Program-made: the position numbers and the translations under genes
Assembly (NCBI RefSeq): GCF_008369105.1
Contig: NZ_VINQ01000003.1
Span: forward strand, 85,001 to 149,000
Source: Aquicoccus porphyridii
Lineage (GTDB): Bacteria; Pseudomonadota; Alphaproteobacteria; Rhodobacterales; Rhodobacteraceae
Length of the DNA: 64,000 nt
Direction: 5' to 3'
Shown: piece by piece, positions 35,617 through 44,342 of the stretch
Position numbering within the stretch: position 1 is the stretch's first letter
Layout of the letters: the number at the start of each line of letters is the position of its first letter
Notes under the pieces: model-generated
Told to the model about the DNA's origin: nothing
The model's database searches: none
Seen by the model: the letters and a program-made list of their open reading frames with translations, nothing else

Positions 35617-36933
35617 TCAGACCGTTTCGAGATAGGTTTTCCAATGGTCCTCGGGCACGATGGCCTTCATCCCCTCAAGTTCCTGCCGCTTGGTATAGCA
35701 CAGGTTGGAAACGAGGTCTCGGGGCAGAATGCGGGCGATGCGGGCATCCGACTCGAAGGCCGATATCGCACTGTCCCAATCCGGGGCGAGACCGGGCAGG
35801 TCGAGGTCATAGGCGTTGCCGGTGATCGGCGCGGGCGGGTCCGCCGAATCCTCGATCCCGGTGAGCGCGCCGCCGAGGATGACGGCAAGCGCCAGATAAG
35901 GGTTGATGTCGCCACCTGCCACCCGATTCTCGATCCGCCGCGCCACTGGTGGTCCGGACGGCACCCGGATCGCCGCAGTGCGGTTGTCATAGGCCCAGGA
36001 CGCGCCGGTGGGCGCATGGGCACCCGGTTCGAGGCGGGCATAGGAATTGGCATGCGGCGCAAAGATCAGCGTCGCACCGTGCATCGCCTCAAGGCTGCCG
36101 GCAATCGCGTGGTGCAAAAGCGCGCTGCCCTCGGGCCCGCCGTTGTCGAAAATGTTGCGCCCCTCGGCGTCGAGCACCGAGAAATGCACATGCATCCCCG
36201 AGCCCGCATCACCCGCGAACGGTTTGGCCATGAAGGTCGCCGCCATTCCGTGCTTGCGCGCCAAGCCTTTGACAAGGCTTTTGAAAAGCCATGCGTTATC
36301 GGCGGCGCGCATGGCCTCGCAGTGGCGCAGGTCGATCTCGAACTGGCCCAGACCGGCCTCGGAAATCGCCGATTGGGCGGGGATGTCCATCGCCTCGCAC
36401 GCCTCGTAAAGCGCGGTGAACCAGTCGTCGAAGGCGTCAAGCTGCCTGAGCGAGAGGATCGCCTGGCCATGCAGCGGGCGACCCGAAAGCGGGTTGATCG
36501 GCGGGGCCAGCCGGGTGTCGCCGTCATCGACCAGGTAGAATTCCATCTCGGTCGCGGCCTGCACGGTCCAGCCGCGTTCGGCATAGCGCGCCAGCACGGC
36601 GGCCAGCGCGTGGCGCGGATCACCGGCAAAGGGCGTGCCATCGTCGTGGAACATCCACATCGGGACGAGCGCGCTGGGGCTGTTCAGCCATGGCATCGGA
36701 AGGGGGCCGCGTTCGGTGGGCAAAAGAACGCCGTCGGCATCGCCGGACTCGAACACCAGCGGGCTGTTCTTGATGTCGGCGCCCCAGATGTCGACGTTGA
36801 GCACCGAATAGGGCATCCGCACCCCATCGGTTTCCAGCTTTTCAGCGGCCTGGGACGGGAGGCGCTTGCCGCGCACCTGACCATTGAGGTCAGCCGCGCC
36901 GACGCGGAAGGTTTGCAGATGTCTGAGGTCCAT
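35617..36933 (-). CDS. Glutamine synthetase family protein, copy 2
   Basis: A 438-residue paralogue of the synthetase at 33529-34890, with AATEMEFYLVDD, GSGMHVHFSVLDAEG and NPYLALAVILGGALTG. The two differ enough that they may glutamylate different amines or form a mixed assembly. It is 49 bases upstream of the amidotransferase and could be in the same transcript, but it has its own AATTTGATCAA box 18 bases before the start. Confidence 0.84.
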   Translation of the reverse strand: MDLRHLQTFRVGAADLNGQVRGKRLPSQAAEKLETDGVRMPYSVLNVDIWGADIKNSPLVFESGDADGVLLPTERGPLPMPWLNSPSALVPMWMFHDDGTPFAGDPRHALAAVLARYAERGWTVQAATEMEFYLVDDGDTRLAPPINPLSGRPLHGQAILSLRQLDAFDDWFTALYEACEAMDIPAQSAISEAGLGQFEIDLRHCEAMRAADNAWLFKSLVKGLARKHGMAATFMAKPFAGDAGSGMHVHFSVLDAEGRNIFDNGGPEGSALLHHAIAGSLEAMHGATLIFAPHANSYARLEPGAHAPTGASWAYDNRTAAIRVPSGPPVARRIENRVAGGDINPYLALAVILGGALTGIEDSADPPAPITGNAYDLDLPGLAPDWDSAISAFESDARIARILPRDLVSNLCYTKRQELEGMKAIVPEDHWKTYLETV

Positions 36934-36950
36934 GAAGGGCTCGCTTGGGT

Positions 36951-36964
36951 AATTTGATCAAAAT
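36951..36964. promoter_or_regulatory. AATTTGATCAAAAT motif, copy 2
   Basis: The 10-bp palindrome TTTGATCAAA (36953-36962) lies 18 bp upstream of synthetase copy 2. It shares AATTTGATCAA with the box at 35579, suggesting one regulator for both transcription units. Confidence 0.5.
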
Positions 36965-37045
36965 ATCGACGCCTTGTGCGAAAAAGTCCAGTGCTTTCCT
37001 GTGGGCAAAGGTTAACGCCACCAAAGAGCGAAAAACAGGGGGGGT

Positions 37046-37082
37046 GATTTGCGTATGTTTTCCGGCTGCTGCCCGGCTGCCG
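37046..37082 (-). repeat. CAGCCGGGCAGCAGCCG repeat, copy 2
   Basis: On the minus strand CAGCCGGGCAGCAGCCG is followed after 15 bases by TCACCCCCCC. It lies between the second synthetase and the retropepsin gene, with three GTTAAC hexamers within 110 bp (37011, 37099, 37115). Other copies are at 15706 and 49173. Confidence 0.55.
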
Positions 37083-37197
37083 CGTGAATCAACCATTCGT
37101 TAACCGCGCAAAAGGTTAACGCGGCGTGCGCCCGATCGAATTCAGCCCCGCCCGGGCAGCACACGGCCGTGCGCGGCCCTCGCTTCGGCCTTCCACC

Positions 37198-37776
37198 TCA
37201 GCGCGTCAGTGTCAGCGCGCCGTCGGTGATCTCGATCCGCGAATAACGGTTGAGATAGCGCATCCCCAGAAGCGAGCCCGACATGTCGCCATCGTTGACA
37301 TAGGCCATCACCCGGTCGTCACGGATCGCGCCGATGCTGATACTGTCAAGCCGCACCGGCGCGGTGCGCACCTCGCCATTTGCGGTGTAGGCGCGCCCGA
37401 CATAGGCAAGGCTCTCTGTGTCGATGCCCGCGCTCAGCGCGTCCTGCCGGCTGAGCACGATCTCGGTGGCGCCGGTATCGACGGTGAATCGGATCGGGGT
37501 GCCGTTCACCTCGGCGGTGACGTAGTAATGCCCGTCGCGGGCGCGCGGCAGGGTGATCACGCCCTGCTCGGCGATGACCGATTGTTGCGGGGTGACGGCC
37601 TGCCGGATGTCATCCCAAAGCGCGACCACGGCCAGCGCCCCGGCAAAGATCAGCCCCCAGGCCAGCGCCTGTTGCACCAACTTGCCCAGCCGCTCGCGGT
37701 TGTGGACGAAGAACCACACCGCGATCGCAGAAAGCAGCAGGACGAGATAAGTGAGCGTGGCGGGATCGTTCGACAT
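37198..37776 (-). CDS. Retropepsin-like aspartic protease (TIGR02281 type)
   Basis: A 192-residue protein with two N-terminal hydrophobic segments and a C-terminal clan AA domain. The catalytic motif is FTVDTGATEIVLS. Later conserved elements are AYVNDGDMSGSLLGMRYL. Members are single-domain membrane-anchored proteases thought to act as dimers; natural substrates are unknown. It is 17 bases downstream of the preceding marC start region on the same strand, so possibly cotranscribed with marC. Confidence 0.88.
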   Translation of the reverse strand: MSNDPATLTYLVLLLSAIAVWFFVHNRERLGKLVQQALAWGLIFAGALAVVALWDDIRQAVTPQQSVIAEQGVITLPRARDGHYYVTAEVNGTPIRFTVDTGATEIVLSRQDALSAGIDTESLAYVGRAYTANGEVRTAPVRLDSISIGAIRDDRVMAYVNDGDMSGSLLGMRYLNRYSRIEITDGALTLTR

Positions 37777-37793
37777 GGATCACATATAGGGGG

Positions 37794-38423
37794 TCAGGCC
37801 CCACCCGCAAAGCCAAAGTCGCGCAGCCCGTCGAGGATGAACTGCACCGAGAGCGCGGCGAGAAGCATGCCGAGCAGGCGCGTGGTCACATTGATGCCGG
37901 TCTTGCCCAGCGCGCGTTCGAGCAACCCCGAGAGCAGGAAAAGAAGCAGCGCCAGCAGAATCACCGCCGCGACCGTGCCGATCACCATGGCCAGCCCCGC
38001 GGCGCCCGGTTTCTGCCCGGCCAGAAGGATGACCGAGGCGATGGCCCCCGGCCCGGCGATGAGCGGGATGGCCAGCGGAAAGACCGAAGGGTCGGGCGCG
38101 TCGTCCTCTTCCTCGGCCTGGCCTGCGCGGCGTTTGCTCCGGCGCTCGAACAGCATGTCGAGCGCGGTCAGGAACAGGAGCGCCCCACCCGCCACGCGGA
38201 AGGCGGGCATGGAGATGCCGATGAAGCCGAGCACCGCCTCGCCAAAGACGGTAAAGGCGGCAAGGATCGCGAAGCCGGTCACGCAGGCGCGTATCCCGAT
38301 CGCCCGGCGGCGCGGTGCGCCCTGGGTCAGCGCGATGAAAAGCGGGGTCAGGCCGATCGGGTCGATCACCACGAAAAGCGTGACGAAAGCGGTGATGAGA
38401 AAGGCGGTGTCGATCAGCTCCAT
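37794..38423 (-). CDS. MarC family integral membrane protein
   Basis: A 209-residue protein with about six transmembrane helices. The opening TLFVVIDPIGLTPLFIALTQG and central IPLIAGPGAIASVILL are the family signature. A charged insert (RRSKRRAGQAEEEDD) separates the helices. Despite its name the family is not established in antibiotic resistance; its function is unknown. Confidence 0.9.
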   Translation of the reverse strand: MELIDTAFLITAFVTLFVVIDPIGLTPLFIALTQGAPRRRAIGIRACVTGFAILAAFTVFGEAVLGFIGISMPAFRVAGGALLFLTALDMLFERRSKRRAGQAEEEDDAPDPSVFPLAIPLIAGPGAIASVILLAGQKPGAAGLAMVIGTVAAVILLALLLFLLSGLLERALGKTGINVTTRLLGMLLAALSVQFILDGLRDFGFAGGA

Positions 38424-38460
38424 GGCCCAGCGTTACGGCAGCGGGGCACGGCGCGCAAGC

Positions 38461-40299
38461 CTAGCCCTCGGCCACTTCGAGCTTTTCCAGCGCGGTCATC
38501 CACAGCGCCTCGGCGCGTTCCAGCCCGTCCATCACCTCGGCGTATTTCTTTTGCCAGACGGCGGCCTCGGCCGGGTTGTCGTAAAGCTCGGGATTGGCCA
38601 GCTTGGTGGCCAGCCGGTCGCGCATCTCGTTGAGCTTGGTGACGCGGGCCTCGCATTTGCGCACGTCCGAGCGCAGGGCGAGGATGGCGTCGCGCGAGGC
38701 GCGTTTGGGTTTCGCAGGCTTCGGTTTCTCGGGCTTGTCGGGTCTGGGCGGCGCAAGCAGCAACTGGCGATAGCTTTCGAGATCGCCCTCATAAGGCGCG
38801 ACGCGGCCGCCCTGCACCAGCCACAGCCGGTCGGCCACGAGGGACAAAAGGTGCATGTCGTGGCTCACCAGGATGACCGCGCCGGTATAGGCGGTCAGCG
38901 CCTCGACCAGCGCCTCGCGGCTTTCGATATCGAGGTGGTTGGTGGGCTCGTCGAGGATCAGGAGATGCGGCGCGTCGAGCGTGGCCAGCATGAGCGAAAG
39001 CCGCGCCTTCTGCCCGCCCGAAAGCTGACCCACCAGCGTTTCGGCCTGTTGCGCGCCGATGCCGAAGCCGCCGAGCCGCGCGCGCAGCCGCGCCGGGGTC
39101 TCGCCGGGGCGCTGGCGGCGGATGTGGTCGAGCGGGGTTTCGTCGACATGCAATTCCTCGACCTGGTGCTGGGCAAAGAAGCCGACGCGCAGCTTGGCGG
39201 CCGTGGTCATCTTGCCGGCGAGCAGCGGCAGGCGTGCGGAGAGGAGTTTCGAGAGGGTGGACTTGCCCTCGCCGTTGCGGCCCAGAAGGGCGATGCGGTC
39301 GTCCTGGTCGATCCTGAGGTCGAGATGCGAGAGCACCGGCACCCCGTCATAGCCGACCGATCCGCCCTCGACCCGGATGATGGGGGGCGAGAGTTCCTCG
39401 GGCGCGGGGAAGGTGAAGGCGCGCAGCGCGGCCTCTTGCGGGGCGGTGATCGGTTTCATCCGCGCCAGCGCCTTCAGCCGCGATTGCGCCTGTTTCGCCT
39501 TGTCGGCCTTGTAGCGGAAGCGATCGACATAGGATTGCAGATGCGCGCGGCGCGCCTCCTGCTTTTTCGCCTCGGATTCCTGCGCCATGAGCCGCGCGGC
39601 GCGGGTGTCGGCAAAGGCATCGTAATTGCCCTGGTAGAACGTGAGTTTGCGATCCTCCAAGTGCAGGATCGCCCCCACCGCGCGATTAAGGAGCCCGCGG
39701 TCGTGGCTGACGATGATCACCGTGTGCGGATAGCGCGCAAGGTAGCTTTCGAGCCACAGCGCGCCCTCGAGGTCGAGATAGTTGGTCGGCTCGTCGAGCA
39801 ACAACAGATCGGGCGCGGCGAAGAGCACCGCCGCCAGCGCGACCCGCATCCGCCAGCCGCCCGAGAAGGCGCTGCACGGCATCTGCATTTCCTCGGGCGT
39901 GAAGCCCAGACCGCGCAGGATGGCCGACGCGCGCGCCTCGGCCGACCATGCGTCGATATCGGCGAGCCGGGTCTGGACCTCGGCGATGCGATGGGCATCC
40001 TGGCTTTCCTCGGCCATGAGTTCGGCGCGCTCGGTATCGGCGGCCAGCACCGTGTCGAGCAGGCTCACCTCGTTGCCCGGCACCTCCTGGGCGACCCCGC
40101 CGATACGGGCGCGCGGCGGCAGGGAGATGGTGCCGGTTTCCAGCGCCAACTCGCCCCGGATCAGGCGAAACAGCGTCGTCTTGCCGGTGCCATTGCGCCC
40201 GACAAGGCCCACCTTGTGCCCGGTGGGAATGGTGGCGCTGGCATGATCGAAAAGCGGGTGGCCGGCCACGGAATAGGAGATGTCGGAAAGCACGAGCAT
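38461..40299 (-). CDS. ABC-F family ATPase (Uup/YheS-like)
   Basis: A 612-residue soluble protein with two ABC domains and no membrane segments. The first has Walker A GRNGTGKTT and DLLLLDEPTNYLDLEG; the second GRNGEGKST, LSGGQKARLSLML and LLILDEPTNHLDIES. Between them is the ABC-F linker (RLMAQESEAKKQEARRAHLQ) and at the C terminus a charged coiled coil. ABC-F proteins bind the ribosome and regulate translation or protect against antibiotics. The ATG at 40299 begins the family homology; the upstream open frame to 40677 is unrelated. Confidence 0.92.
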   Translation of the reverse strand: MLVLSDISYSVAGHPLFDHASATIPTGHKVGLVGRNGTGKTTLFRLIRGELALETGTISLPPRARIGGVAQEVPGNEVSLLDTVLAADTERAELMAEESQDAHRIAEVQTRLADIDAWSAEARASAILRGLGFTPEEMQMPCSAFSGGWRMRVALAAVLFAAPDLLLLDEPTNYLDLEGALWLESYLARYPHTVIIVSHDRGLLNRAVGAILHLEDRKLTFYQGNYDAFADTRAARLMAQESEAKKQEARRAHLQSYVDRFRYKADKAKQAQSRLKALARMKPITAPQEAALRAFTFPAPEELSPPIIRVEGGSVGYDGVPVLSHLDLRIDQDDRIALLGRNGEGKSTLSKLLSARLPLLAGKMTTAAKLRVGFFAQHQVEELHVDETPLDHIRRQRPGETPARLRARLGGFGIGAQQAETLVGQLSGGQKARLSLMLATLDAPHLLILDEPTNHLDIESREALVEALTAYTGAVILVSHDMHLLSLVADRLWLVQGGRVAPYEGDLESYRQLLLAPPRPDKPEKPKPAKPKRASRDAILALRSDVRKCEARVTKLNEMRDRLATKLANPELYDNPAEAAVWQKKYAEVMDGLERAEALWMTALEKLEVAEG

Positions 40300-40404
40300 G
40301 GCCGGGCATTGCCAGAGGGGCGCGGGGGTGTCAATCGCCGCCGTCGCCCCCGGCGGCGGCATCCCCCGTGGCGGTTGGCCCGTGGTGGCGCAGGCCGCTC
40401 CGCG

Positions 40405-40428
40405 GGGAGTATTTGGGGCAAGATGAAG
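40405..40428 (+). repeat. Dispersed GTATTT/CAAGATGAA intergenic element, copy d
   Basis: GGGGAGTATTTGGGGCAAGA continuing TGAAG. It follows the GC-rich CCGCTCCGCGG and lies about 105 bp upstream of the ABC-F start. Confidence 0.6.
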
Positions 40429-40604
40429 GGGGGCGGGCGGGCAGGTCGTGGCGGTTGGGGTGTTGGCGGCACGGGATCGCTGGCGCGACCGGCGGCGTTG
40501 CAATGAGCGGTTGGAGCCCAAATGACCGTGCGGCACTTCGGGAACAGAAGCCGAGATGCCTTCAGTGTCTCTTGTTGCCTTGAGGGTGATTCCCTTGTAT
40601 CGCA

Positions 40605-40630
40605 GCGGCAAGGTGCCGGGCACCTGCCGC
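40605..40630. promoter_or_regulatory. Bulged hairpin upstream of the MATE gene
   Basis: GCGGC (40605-40609), a bulged A, AGGTGCC, a central G, GGCACCT and GCCGC (40626-40630) give a 12-bp stem. It could be an operator or leader structure, about 120 bp before the MATE start. Confidence 0.4.
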
Positions 40631-40749
40631 CTGCAGACGTGAGTCATGGTGAAGCCCGGAGCAAGACAACATCTCACCCTCGAAGCATTTCGCAGGTGGG
40701 TAACGCAGGCTCCCTCCCGATCTGAAATGCCTCTCTGGAGGAGTGAGCG

Positions 40750-42143
40750 ATGTCTGTCGGACGCGCTGCCAATATAGTTGAAAACCCCTTTCTGACTCTG
40801 CCGGTCGGGCGATTGTTCCTGTCCAACGCCGTTCCCATGGCGGTGGTCATGTCAACTGGCGGCCTGCTGAACGTGGTCGACGGGATCTTTGTCGGACGTT
40901 TTATCGGCGCCCAAGCCCTTGCCGCGGTCAGCCTGGCCTTCCCGGCAGTCATGCTGCTGACGGCGTTGACCACTCTGGCGGGAGGAGGCATGTCAAGCCT
41001 TCAGGCCCGGCATCTGGGCGCCGGATCGCGGAGGGAAGCAGAAACCATTTTTGCGGGTGCGCACGGGCTGATCCTCGCCATGAGTGCGGTCGTGGTCACA
41101 AGTGCCCTGACGTTCGGCCCCGGCGCCGTCTCGTTCCTCGCCGCAGGGGATGAAGAAGTCGCCGGACCTGCCTGGGACTATCTGCTGATCCTGATTCTGG
41201 GCGCACCCGTGCAGTTCGGTCTGGGCCTGCACGCCGATGCCCTGCGCAATGAGGGGCAAGCAGGGCTTATCGCGCTGCTGTCCGTGCTCGTGAACCTGCT
41301 GAACGTAGCGGCAAACTACATTGCGATCGTGATCCTCGACCTCGGCATCGCAGGATCGGCGATCGGCACAGTGGTCGCGCAGACGCTCGGTCTGGTGTTG
41401 CTGCTCATGGTGCGCAAGCGCGATCCCGCTCTTTTGCCACTCAGTTCGATCCGGCACGCAAGCTGGCTGACAGGATGGCGGCAGATTCTCTCATTGGGTC
41501 TACCTTTGTGCCTGAGCTTCATCGGAATGGCACTGGTGGCCAGCACCGTTCTCCTCACCATCGGCAACACCGCAGCGGCTCACGCCACTTATGTCGCCGC
41601 CTACGGGGTGGTGACGCGCGTCCTTGGCCTGGCCTTCCTGCCGCAGATGGCCATCGCGCTCGCCACCCAGAGCATCACCGGCAACAATGTCGGCGCAGGC
41701 CGGATGGACCGGGCCCGCGCGGCCCTGTGGCTCGCCATTGGAAGCGCGTTCTTCTGGTGCCTTGGCGTGGCGCTGATCGGCATGTTTGCAGGCGAAATGC
41801 TGGGCGCGGTGTTTTCAGAAGATCGGGAGGTTGTCACAGCGGTCGCGGCAATCATGTGCCCATGACGGCGCTCTACGCCATCACCGGACCGATCCTCGTC
41901 ATCGCCATGCATTTCCAGGCGATGGGGCATTCGCTGCGAACTGCGGTGCTGACCTTGGTGAAACCCTGGCTGCTGACGCCTGTCCTCATCGTCGTCTTGA
42001 ATGCGCTCTCAGGGCTTCCAGGCTTGTGGCTTGCCTTTCCGGCCGCGGATGCCGCCCTGCTTCTAGTGGCTCTGACGATCATTCTTCGGGACCGCGTGTT
42101 TGACACTGCCCTCGCGACACCGGATACCAAGGAGGTATCATGA
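40750..42143 (+). pseudogene. MATE family efflux transporter with a frameshift
   Basis: The first frame encodes 371 residues of a MATE pump (NAVPMAVVMSTGGLLNVVDGIFVG, SITGNNVGAGRMDRAR) and stops at 41865. The missing C-terminal helices (MTALYAITGPILVIAMHFQA, and on to TIILRDRVF) continue in the -1 frame from about 41856 to 42143. Rereading one G at ATCATGTGCCC restores a full-length protein of about 464 residues. Either one base is lost, the sequence has an error, or the gene is decaying. GGAGGAG precedes the ATG. The restored frame's stop overlaps the next gene by four bases. Confidence 0.8.
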
Positions 42144-42571
42144 CACAACCATCACTCGATGCCATCAAGGCACAGGCCAAGGCCCTTCGGCAGGCACTGC
42201 AAGCTGAGGGCACTGTCGTCAGCCATGCTCAGGCTCTTGAACTCATAGCCCGGCAACATGGCGCCCGAGACTGGAATACGCTGCATGCCCGGCTTACCCA
42301 GCGAAACGCCCTGCCTGAACTTGCCTTGGGCGATCGAGTCGCGGGGCATTACCTGGGCCAGGCCTATAGTGGCGAGATCGTCGCCCTGTCGGGATCGGCA
42401 GGTCATCGTCATGTGGCGATCAAGCTGGACCAGCCGATCGATACCGTTCGGTTCGAAAGTTTCTCAAACTGGCGCCACCGCATCCGTGGAACGCTCGATG
42501 TGGACGGTCGCAGCCATCGTAGAACATCGGACGGCGCACCGCATCTGGTCGTGAAGAAGGTGCCGTCCTAA
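42140..42571 (+). CDS. Glyoxalase-related (GRDP-like) small protein
   Basis: A 143-residue protein. The N-terminal part (AIKAQAKALRQALQAEGTVVSHAQALELIARQHGARDWNTLHA) resembles the short domain annotated as glyoxalase-superfamily related; no metal-binding glyoxalase core is visible. A C-terminal part follows (LGDRVAGHYLGQAYSGEIVAL) that looks like a small beta domain. AAGGAGG sits four bases before the ATG, inside the end of the MATE gene, so the two were cotranscribed. Function is not known. Confidence 0.7.
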   Translation: MTQPSLDAIKAQAKALRQALQAEGTVVSHAQALELIARQHGARDWNTLHARLTQRNALPELALGDRVAGHYLGQAYSGEIVALSGSAGHRHVAIKLDQPIDTVRFESFSNWRHRIRGTLDVDGRSHRRTSDGAPHLVVKKVPS

Positions 42572-42739
42572 TCTTGGGTTGCGCAATCACTGGCCATGAC
42601 CGCGAACGGCCGCTTCGTCCCGCAAAGCTGACGCTCGTTCATGGTGCGGCGAAAGGCTGCTTTCAACACCGATTCCGAAGGCAGAGGCAATTTCTCTGAC
42701 GAAAAAGGCAGAACTATATGATGTTTTCAGGTGGAAACT
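42572..42739. other. Gap between the MATE cassette and tRNA-Ala
   Basis: 168 bases with no supported gene. Weak protein-like stretches (for example NGRFVPQS on the plus strand, interrupted by a stop) hint at a decayed remnant, but I cannot identify it. Confidence 0.3.
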
Positions 42740-42815
<76 letters not shown>

Positions 42816-42844
42816 GTAAGTTCAGGCGTTCGGCCTGTCGCCGC

Positions 42845-42873
42845 TATCTAGGCAAAGCGCCGGGCGGGATCAA
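42845..42873 (-). promoter_or_regulatory. Sigma-70-type promoter of tRNA-Ala
   Basis: On the minus strand TTGATC (42868-42873) and TAGATA (42845-42850) are separated by 17 bases, about 30 bases before the tRNA 5' end. Confidence 0.6.
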
Positions 42874-42984
42874 GCGGAAAATCGCGGTTTTTGCGGGCAG
42901 ACGGCCCGTGAAACGCCGCACAACAGAAAATGCGCCGCTGCCAGGCAGGGCGCATTCCGGTCACCTGCAAACATCGTTTGCGGA

Positions 42985-43305
42985 TCAGTCGTCGTCATCC
43001 GACGCGACATCGGCGATCTCGTCGAGCGACACGTTGTCGTCGTCGTCATCTTCCAGAACATCCGCGTCGAGATCGACCTCGACATCATCTTCGTCGAGAA
43101 CATCGGTTTCCAGATCGTCCTCGCTGGTCTTGGATTTCTTGGTCACGGCGTCTTCGGCATCGGCGGACAGCAGGCTGCGCTTGCCGGTCTCGATATTGAT
43201 GGTCTCACCGGTATAGGGGCTGACCACCGGATTCCGGTTCATGTCGTAGAACCGCTTACCGGTGGTCGGGCAGACGCGTTTGACGCCCCATTCTTCCTTG
43301 GGCAT
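42985..43305 (-). CDS. FYDLN-acid family protein (TIGR02300)
   Basis: A 106-residue protein with a conserved N terminus (WGVKRVCPTTGKRFYDMNRNPVVSPYTGE), here reading FYDMN, and an extremely acidic tail (EDDLETDVLDEDD, ending ASDDDD). The family is almost confined to Alphaproteobacteria and has no known function. The acidic tail suggests interaction with basic proteins or metal. AGAGGG precedes the ATG. Confidence 0.9.
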   Translation of the reverse strand: MPKEEWGVKRVCPTTGKRFYDMNRNPVVSPYTGETINIETGKRSLLSADAEDAVTKKSKTSEDDLETDVLDEDDVEVDLDADVLEDDDDDNVSLDEIADVASDDDD

Positions 43306-43442
43306 GGCAATCCCTCTAAACTCTCATGTCATGTCGACGATCCGCGCCAACTGCCATAACATGCGCAGGGTGTCAAAGGCTTTCAGGGGCTTTCGGGAAT
43401 GCAGGGAATCAAGGGCGCGATGCGCAGCGCGGAGTCGTGGTC

Positions 43443-44129
43443 ATGAGGGTGCATGTCATCCCCGGCGATCCGCCGGTCGAACTGGTGTTGCGGCGCTCGG
43501 GACGGGCAAGGCGGATTTCGTTGCGGGTGTCGTCGCTCGACGGGCGGGTGACGCTGACCTGCCCGCAAGGCGTGCCCGAGGGCGCGGCGCTCGATTTCGC
43601 CCGGGACAAGGCCGACTGGCTGCGCCAACAGCTTGCCCGCACCCATGACGCGGTGCCGGTGGGCATCGGTTGCGACCTGCCGTTTCGCGGGCGCCTGATC
43701 CGGGTTCTGCATGCCCCGGGGCGCGGGGTTCTGGCCGAACGCGATTGCGTGCATGTCGGCGGCGCACCTGATCACGCGGCGGCCCGGCTTCAGGGATTCT
43801 TCAAGCAAACCGCCCGCGACCGTCTCGCCGCCGCCTCCGATCGCTATGCCGCCGCGCTGGGGCGGCCCTATGTGCGGCTCACCCTGCGCGACACGCGCTC
43901 GCGCTGGGGGTCGTGCTCGTCGCGGGGTGGGCTGATGTATTCCTGGCGGTTGATCATGGCGCCCGATGACGTGCTCGATTACGTCGCCGCCCACGAGGTT
44001 GCACACCTGGCCGAGATGAACCATTCGCCGCGGTTCTGGCACCATGTCACGCAGCTTTACGGCGATTGCTCGGCGCCGCGCCGCTGGCTGCGCGAACACG
44101 GGCCGGGCCTGCATCGCTATCAATTCTGA
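43443..44129 (+). CDS. YgjP-like metallopeptidase domain protein (M48/DUF45)
   Basis: A 228-residue protein. The C-terminal half has the zinc motif HEVAHLAEMNHSPRFW, with the third His in NHSPRFW, preceded by DTRSRWGSCSSRG (a family hallmark). The N-terminal half (VELVLRRSGRARRISLRV) is the usual beta domain. Such proteins resemble SprT/WLM peptidases and their role is unclear. The start at 43443 is set by the conserved N terminus; the frame is open back to 43326. Confidence 0.87.
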   Translation: MRVHVIPGDPPVELVLRRSGRARRISLRVSSLDGRVTLTCPQGVPEGAALDFARDKADWLRQQLARTHDAVPVGIGCDLPFRGRLIRVLHAPGRGVLAERDCVHVGGAPDHAAARLQGFFKQTARDRLAAASDRYAAALGRPYVRLTLRDTRSRWGSCSSRGGLMYSWRLIMAPDDVLDYVAAHEVAHLAEMNHSPRFWHHVTQLYGDCSAPRRWLREHGPGLHRYQF

Positions 44130-44132
44130 GGG

Positions 44133-44170
44133 CAGGTCTTGCGCCGCGCTTGCGCGCGTCGCGGCGGGGC
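44133..44170 (+). repeat. GCGCCGCGC/GTCGCGGCG hairpin repeat, copy 1
   Basis: CAGGTCTTGCGCCGCGCT followed by TGCGCGCGTCGCGGCGGGGC. CGCCGCG (44142-44148) pairs with CGCGGCG (44160-44166). It starts four bases after the YgjP-like stop. Thirty-three of 38 positions match 48413-48450. Confidence 0.65.
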
Positions 44171-44244
44171 CTCGCTGCGCTCGGCCCGGTCATGGGGGCG
44201 ACGCGGTGCCCACCCCCTGTCGGGGCGCATGTGGCGGGGTGGAG

Positions 44245-44269
44245 TTGAGTATTTTCGCCAAGAAAGAAC
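44245..44269 (+). repeat. Dispersed GTATTT/CAAGATGAA intergenic element, copy e
   Basis: TTGAGTATTTTCGCCAAGAA continuing AGAAC, 75 bp upstream of the GntR gene. It shares the CCAAGAAAGA variant with copies b and c. Confidence 0.6.
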
Positions 44270-44342
44270 CGTGGGCCGGGGTGATTCGATATCGGCACGG
44301 CAGGTGATTGACGGCGCGTGAAATTGTGATCACAAGAAGATC

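Larger units (their letters stand above)
40300..40749. other. Intergenic region upstream of ABC-F and MATE genes
   Basis: 450 bases without a supported gene. It contains dispersed-element copy d (40405-40428) and a bulged 12-bp hairpin at 40605-40630 (GCGGC-A-AGGTGCC-G-GGCACCT-GCCGC). The remainder has no recognisable protein or RNA. Confidence 0.55.

Noticed and set aside
36953..37120. GTTAAC clusters as CtrA binding sites
   Set aside because: The required TTAA-N7-TTAA spacing is not met (spacings of 6 or 12 were found), so only a loose resemblance remains.
37126..40506. A 1126-residue plus-strand open frame
   Set aside because: It is antisense to the retropepsin, marC and ABC-F genes, lacks any domain, and is rich in Arg/Gln/His as expected of a GC-rich shadow frame.
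40300..40677. N-terminal extension of the ABC-F protein
   Set aside because: The 126 extra residues are low-complexity, have no resemblance to ABC-F proteins and cross repeat copy d; family homology starts at 40299.
42572..42739. Hypothetical gene remnant beside tRNA-Ala
   Set aside because: Protein-like stretches are short and interrupted and no family could be named; recorded only as a gap.
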